Source: JABMMZ01 sp964600345
GTDB lineage: Bacteria > Bacteroidota > Bacteroidia > NS11-12g > UBA955
DNA length: 8,497 bases
Direction: 5' to 3'
Assembly: GCA_964600345.1 (NCBI GenBank)
Contig: CAZRKA010000143.1
Coordinates: forward strand, 1-8,497
A program made the position numbers and the translations under genes. Position 1 is the stretch's first letter, and each line of letters starts with the position of its first letter. Below, one piece after another: positions 6,368-8,497 of the stretch. Below the pieces are notes generated by a model. It saw only the letters and a list, made by a program, of their open reading frames with translations, had not been told where the DNA came from and did not search any database.

Positions 6368-6445
6368 GGGCAATTAGCTCAGCTGGTTTAGAGCACTACC
6401 TCGACAAGGTAGGGGTCACTGGTTCGAACCCGGTATTGCCCACCA
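6368..6445 (+). tRNA. tRNA-Val(GAC), overlapped by the recombinase gene
   Basis: A complete cloverleaf with encoded CCA. The acceptor stem is GGGCAAT/ATTGCCC, the D stem GCTC/GAGC, the anticodon stem CTACC/GGTAG with loop TCGACAA, the variable loop GGGTC, and the T stem ACTGG/CCGGT (one T-G pair) with loop TTCGAAC. Discriminator A6442, CCA 6443-6445. The anticodon is GAC, reading GUC and GUU. Position 33, almost always U, reads C here. Bases 6396-6445 are also the 3' end of the serine recombinase gene on the other strand, so this tRNA is probably the integration site of the element to the right; the gene still has all its stems and its own promoter and terminator, so it should be functional. 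Confidence 0.93.
6396..6445. other. Probable attachment-site region in the 3' half of tRNA-Val(GAC)
   Basis: The recombinase frame enters the tRNA at its CCA end and stops in the anticodon stem (TAG from 6396-6398). Integrated elements often keep or restore the 3' part of their target tRNA at one end. The exact crossover and the other end of the element lie outside what can be seen, so this is a prediction from the overlap only. Confidence 0.45.
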
Positions 6446-8066
6446 AATCGGCACAATTGAAATTTACTTCGGTTGTGCCGATTTCTTTTTTGTCCAAACC
6501 CCGCTTCAGATGGGCGATGTAGGAAAATAAAGGATTTATTTCTTTGGTTCGACATTCATCATTTTTCTTGTTATAGGTAATTCCACTCGGAAAGATAAAA
6601 TTTTGAAGTCTTACTTTTGTGTTATATTGACTGGAAGTCCATAGTGACGGGAGGTTTCGTGAAAAACAAATCAATTCATCAACCGACTTTTCAAGGTTCG
6701 ACACTTTTTTTGAGTATCTTTCCAATTGCTTGTTGATTTCGACTCTTTCATTCTTAAATTTATCCGTAAATTTCAAAAATTGTTCTTTGGATATTTCCTC
6801 CAGAATGTATCTTTCTTCCAACCTGTCAATCTTAGCATTAACCTCCAAAAGTTGCTTTCTGATTAGTTGTTCCTCGGATTGTCTGGTTTGAAGGTGGGAG
6901 GATAAATTTGACAGTATTTCCCGTTTCATAAATTTGGTTAACTGCTCAGAAAAACCAATCTGAAAAGGCGAAAGCATCCCTACAAAATCATCATGCATCT
7001 TTTTCGCACTTCGGTTATTGCAGCATCCAACTGTCCTGCACTTGTAATACCAAAGGTTCTTTTTCTTGACGATATACCCCGGCATAGAAGCACCGCAATG
7101 GTCACATTTAACAAAATTCTTAAGTGGTATTTCGTCGTTTTCATGTTTAACGGTGTAGCCATGATGGTTCTCGTCTAAAATATCATTGACTTTCAGGAAA
7201 ATTTCCTTGCTGACCATTGGCTCATGTTTCCCTTCTATGACCTTGCCTTCAAGTACAGGATGGGTTAAAAGTCCGCAGTAAAACGGATTTTTTAATAGGG
7301 CTGATATTTTCTGATGATAGATTTTAACGCCAAGTGCATTTAACCTATCCTTGATTTCTTCTGTAGACAGGTTTTCATTGGCTTTCCATAAGAATGCATT
7401 CTTAAGCAGCTTACCCGTCTGGTTCAGCACCACTTGCCTGTTTCTGCCCGTGCCAATTACATCATATCCCATTGGTACACGGTAACACCATTCACCTCTT
7501 AAAATGGCTTCTTTCACACCTGACATACACTTCTCACGTCTTAACTGATTGTCGTATTCAGAGAATATGTACTGGATATTCTGTTGCAAACTACCGCTTG
7601 GAGTGGTTGAATCTGTTGGCTGTGTAACGGATACAACCAACACACCTTGCTTCCTTAATTGCTCGGTAATGTATATCGCATTGGCTCCGCTTCTTGAAAA
7701 ACGATCTACACTATACACAATAATAAAAGACACTTTCTCCTTTGACTTTTTCACGAAGGAAAGCATTTTATTAAACTCTTTTCTTTCATCCGTTTTTGCA
7801 CTCTCATAGGTTCCGCCGAAGCTGCCGACAATGTTGTAATTGTGTTTCAAGGCATATAATTCACAAGCCTTTTTCTGGGTGGTAAGACTCATGTTGTTGT
7901 CGGCCTGTTCCTTTGTTGAAACCCGTGTGTAGATGACACAATTGCTTGTGGATACGCCTACTGATGATTGCCCTTTGGCAAAAGATGAGAATTTGTCAAG
8001 TATATATTTATCTTTAGTCATTGATTTTATATTGTTTTGTTTACCATTCTTTGCTCTTGAGTTCAT
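6396..8066 (-). CDS. Large serine recombinase (site-specific integrase) of a mobile element
   Basis: A 556-residue recombinase of the resolvase/invertase superfamily, which cuts DNA through a serine-DNA bond, rotates subunits and rejoins strands to integrate or excise an element. The catalytic domain spans about 43-185, with R48-V-S50 (Ser50 the nucleophile) and VDRFSR at 120-125 carrying two more active-site arginines. The recombinase DNA-binding domain is about 190-300, with GEWCYRVPMGY and ISALLKNPFYCGLL. A zinc ribbon has C321-x2-C324 and C343-x4-C348. A coiled coil covers about 395-465. The last 14 residues, GNTGFEPVTPTLSR, are the antisense of tRNA-Val(GAC), and the preceding ones of its terminator. 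The ATG at 8066 overlaps the upstream small ORF by 26 nt; ATG 8021 (541 residues) is an equally good start. No Shine-Dalgarno sequence favours either. Confidence 0.9.
   Translation of the reverse strand: MNSRAKNGKQNNIKSMTKDKYILDKFSSFAKGQSSVGVSTSNCVIYTRVSTKEQADNNMSLTTQKKACELYALKHNYNIVGSFGGTYESAKTDERKEFNKMLSFVKKSKEKVSFIIVYSVDRFSRSGANAIYITEQLRKQGVLVVSVTQPTDSTTPSGSLQQNIQYIFSEYDNQLRREKCMSGVKEAILRGEWCYRVPMGYDVIGTGRNRQVVLNQTGKLLKNAFLWKANENLSTEEIKDRLNALGVKIYHQKISALLKNPFYCGLLTHPVLEGKVIEGKHEPMVSKEIFLKVNDILDENHHGYTVKHENDEIPLKNFVKCDHCGASMPGYIVKKKNLWYYKCRTVGCCNNRSAKKMHDDFVGMLSPFQIGFSEQLTKFMKREILSNLSSHLQTRQSEEQLIRKQLLEVNAKIDRLEERYILEEISKEQFLKFTDKFKNERVEINKQLERYSKKVSNLEKSVDELICFSRNLPSLWTSSQYNTKVRLQNFIFPSGITYNKKNDECRTKEINPLFSYIAHLKRGLDKKEIGTTEVNFNCADLVGNTGFEPVTPTLSR
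6445..6491 (+). terminator. Intrinsic terminator of tRNA-Val(GAC), inside the recombinase reading frame
   Basis: AAATCGGCACAA (6445-6456) pairs perfectly with TTGTGCCGATTT (6473-6484); two G-T pairs and three more pairs extend the stem to 17 with a 6-nt loop. The T-run is 6486-6491. It is directional for the tRNA: in the recombinase direction the stem is followed by GGTGGGC and no T-run. The same DNA encodes recombinase residues about 530-542. Confidence 0.88.
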
Positions 8067-8205
8067 CCAGACATTTTGCCGAAAGGATATCGCAAAACAT
8101 ATTTAGTGAACCAAGCATTTTTTGTGCCAATTCATCCGGCATACTTTCAAATTCCGGGCAAGAGCGAAGCTCTTCAAGTGTAATATTTTCTTTTCTCAAA
8201 TTCAA
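8041..8205 (-). CDS. Small ORF with TTG start, 54 codons, function unknown
   Basis: This frame starts at TTG 8203-8205, just 2 nt after the stop of the upstream gene (8208-8210), and ends at TAA 8041-8043, overlapping the longer form of the recombinase or ending 19 nt before its ATG 8021. It encodes an acidic, helical-looking peptide: NLRKENITLEELRSCPEFES, then MPDELAQKMLGSLNMFCDIL, then SAKCLDELKSKEW. The 'ITLEELR..PEFE..PDELAQ....SL' pattern resembles small proteins I recall next to Bacteroidota mobile-element recombinases, but I do not know their function. A second TTG at 8199 is a possible start. The coupling with both neighbours and the protein-like composition support it; the lack of an ATG is the main doubt. 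Confidence 0.55.
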   Translation of the reverse strand: MNLRKENITLEELRSCPEFESMPDELAQKMLGSLNMFCDILSAKCLDELKSKEW

Positions 8206-8207
8206 GC

Positions 8208-8497
8208 TTATTTTTTATCTGTTGTATTACCAGTTTTTTGTTTTTGTGAACCTTTCATCAGGGTATCAAGCAGGGATGCCGCACCTGCTATCCCCAAAAT
8301 CCAAAACAGCGTCTTTGATGACATGGGCTTTATAGGAGCTGAACTGACATGAACGGATTTTTTGAAATTCAGCTTTGGCAAGCGTACATTTTCGGGCTTA
8401 TTGATTATTTCCTTGAGTTTATCGGCAGCAAATTCACTTGAAAGAAAATCCATTGATTCTGACTCATCTTCATTGTCTGTTTGATTTACAGGTTCAG
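8208..8497 (-). CDS. Partial single-helix membrane protein of the mobile element, function unknown
   Basis: The frame stays open to the right edge, so this is the C-terminal part of a longer protein; the ATG at 8451-8453 would give 81 residues but 14 further codons upstream (EPVNQTDNEDESES) are in frame with no stop, forming an acidic stretch. Then come DFLSSEFAADKLKEIINKPE and a basic segment (RLPKLNFKKSVHV), one hydrophobic helix around FWILGIAGAASLLDTLM, and a hydrophilic tail ending TTDKK. No known motif is visible. It is followed after 2 nt by the 54-codon ORF and then the recombinase, so the three probably form one transcript. Confidence 0.6.
   Translation of the reverse strand, partial: EPVNQTDNEDESESMDFLSSEFAADKLKEIINKPENVRLPKLNFKKSVHVSSAPIKPMSSKTLFWILGIAGAASLLDTLMKGSQKQKTGNTTDKK

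Noticed and set aside
6209..6391. A 60-residue plus-strand ORF in the tRNA spacer
   Set aside because: It runs through the second repeat-like element, the tRNA promoter and into the D-arm of tRNA-Val(GAC); the peptide has no protein-like pattern.
6401..6407. Reading the second tRNA as tRNA-Arg with anticodon TCG
   Set aside because: With a 5-pair anticodon stem the middle of the 7-base loop is GAC; TCG would need a shifted, unbalanced loop, and the body closely matches the neighbouring tRNA-Val.
6396..8066. Recombinase as a broken pseudogene because it ends in a tRNA
   Set aside because: Catalytic residues, recombinase domain, zinc ribbon and coiled coil are all present in one open frame; only the tail is chimeric.
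1..8497. CRISPR array, riboswitch or replication origin
   Set aside because: No regularly spaced direct repeats, no recognisable riboswitch fold upstream of birA or coaX, and no clustered DnaA-box pattern were seen.

Overview
The window looks like a chromosomal segment of a Bacteroidota bacterium, most likely Chitinophagales or a related order. Three things point there. The promoters in front of the two tRNA genes have the Bacteroidota form (TTTG or TTTA, 19 nt, TAnnTTTG). Shine-Dalgarno sequences are almost absent. The gene set and order (birA, coaX, a beta-barrel-like protein, a TPR protein, lptC) is the kind seen in that phylum. The assignment is inferred from sequence features, not from a database search.

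Layout. Bases 1-341 hold the 3' end of a plus-strand gene, probably a membrane-bound metal-dependent hydrolase of the YdjM/DUF457 type. Facing it is a tightly packed six-gene minus-strand operon, about 5429 down to 348: biotin-protein ligase (birA), type III pantothenate kinase (coaX), an outer-membrane beta-barrel-like protein, a secreted TPR-like protein, the LPS-export lipoprotein LptC, and a 67-residue two-helix membrane protein. Junctions are overlaps of 8 and 11 nt and then gaps of 10, 7 and 2 nt, so co-transcription and translational coupling are likely. The operon joins cofactor genes to envelope genes. Divergent from birA is rsfS (ribosomal silencing factor) at 5447-5839; the two share a very short promoter region.

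Bases 5840-6445 are an RNA and repeat region. tRNA-Val(UAC) has its own promoter and intrinsic terminator. A 337-bp spacer follows, with two short repeat-like elements sharing the same ends (TGACCC...GGGACACA) and a long imperfect inverted repeat. Then comes tRNA-Val(GAC), also with its own promoter and a strong terminator.

From tRNA-Val(GAC) to the right edge the sequence appears to belong to an integrated mobile element. A 556-residue large serine recombinase (minus strand) runs into the tRNA gene from the opposite side: its last 14 codons are the antisense of the tRNA 3' half, and its stop codon lies in the anticodon stem. Upstream of it, in the same orientation, are an uncatalogued 54-codon ORF with a TTG start and a partial single-helix membrane protein that runs off the window. 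The most interesting signal is this fusion of a serine recombinase with a tRNA gene and its terminator, because tRNA targeting is usually a tyrosine-integrase habit.
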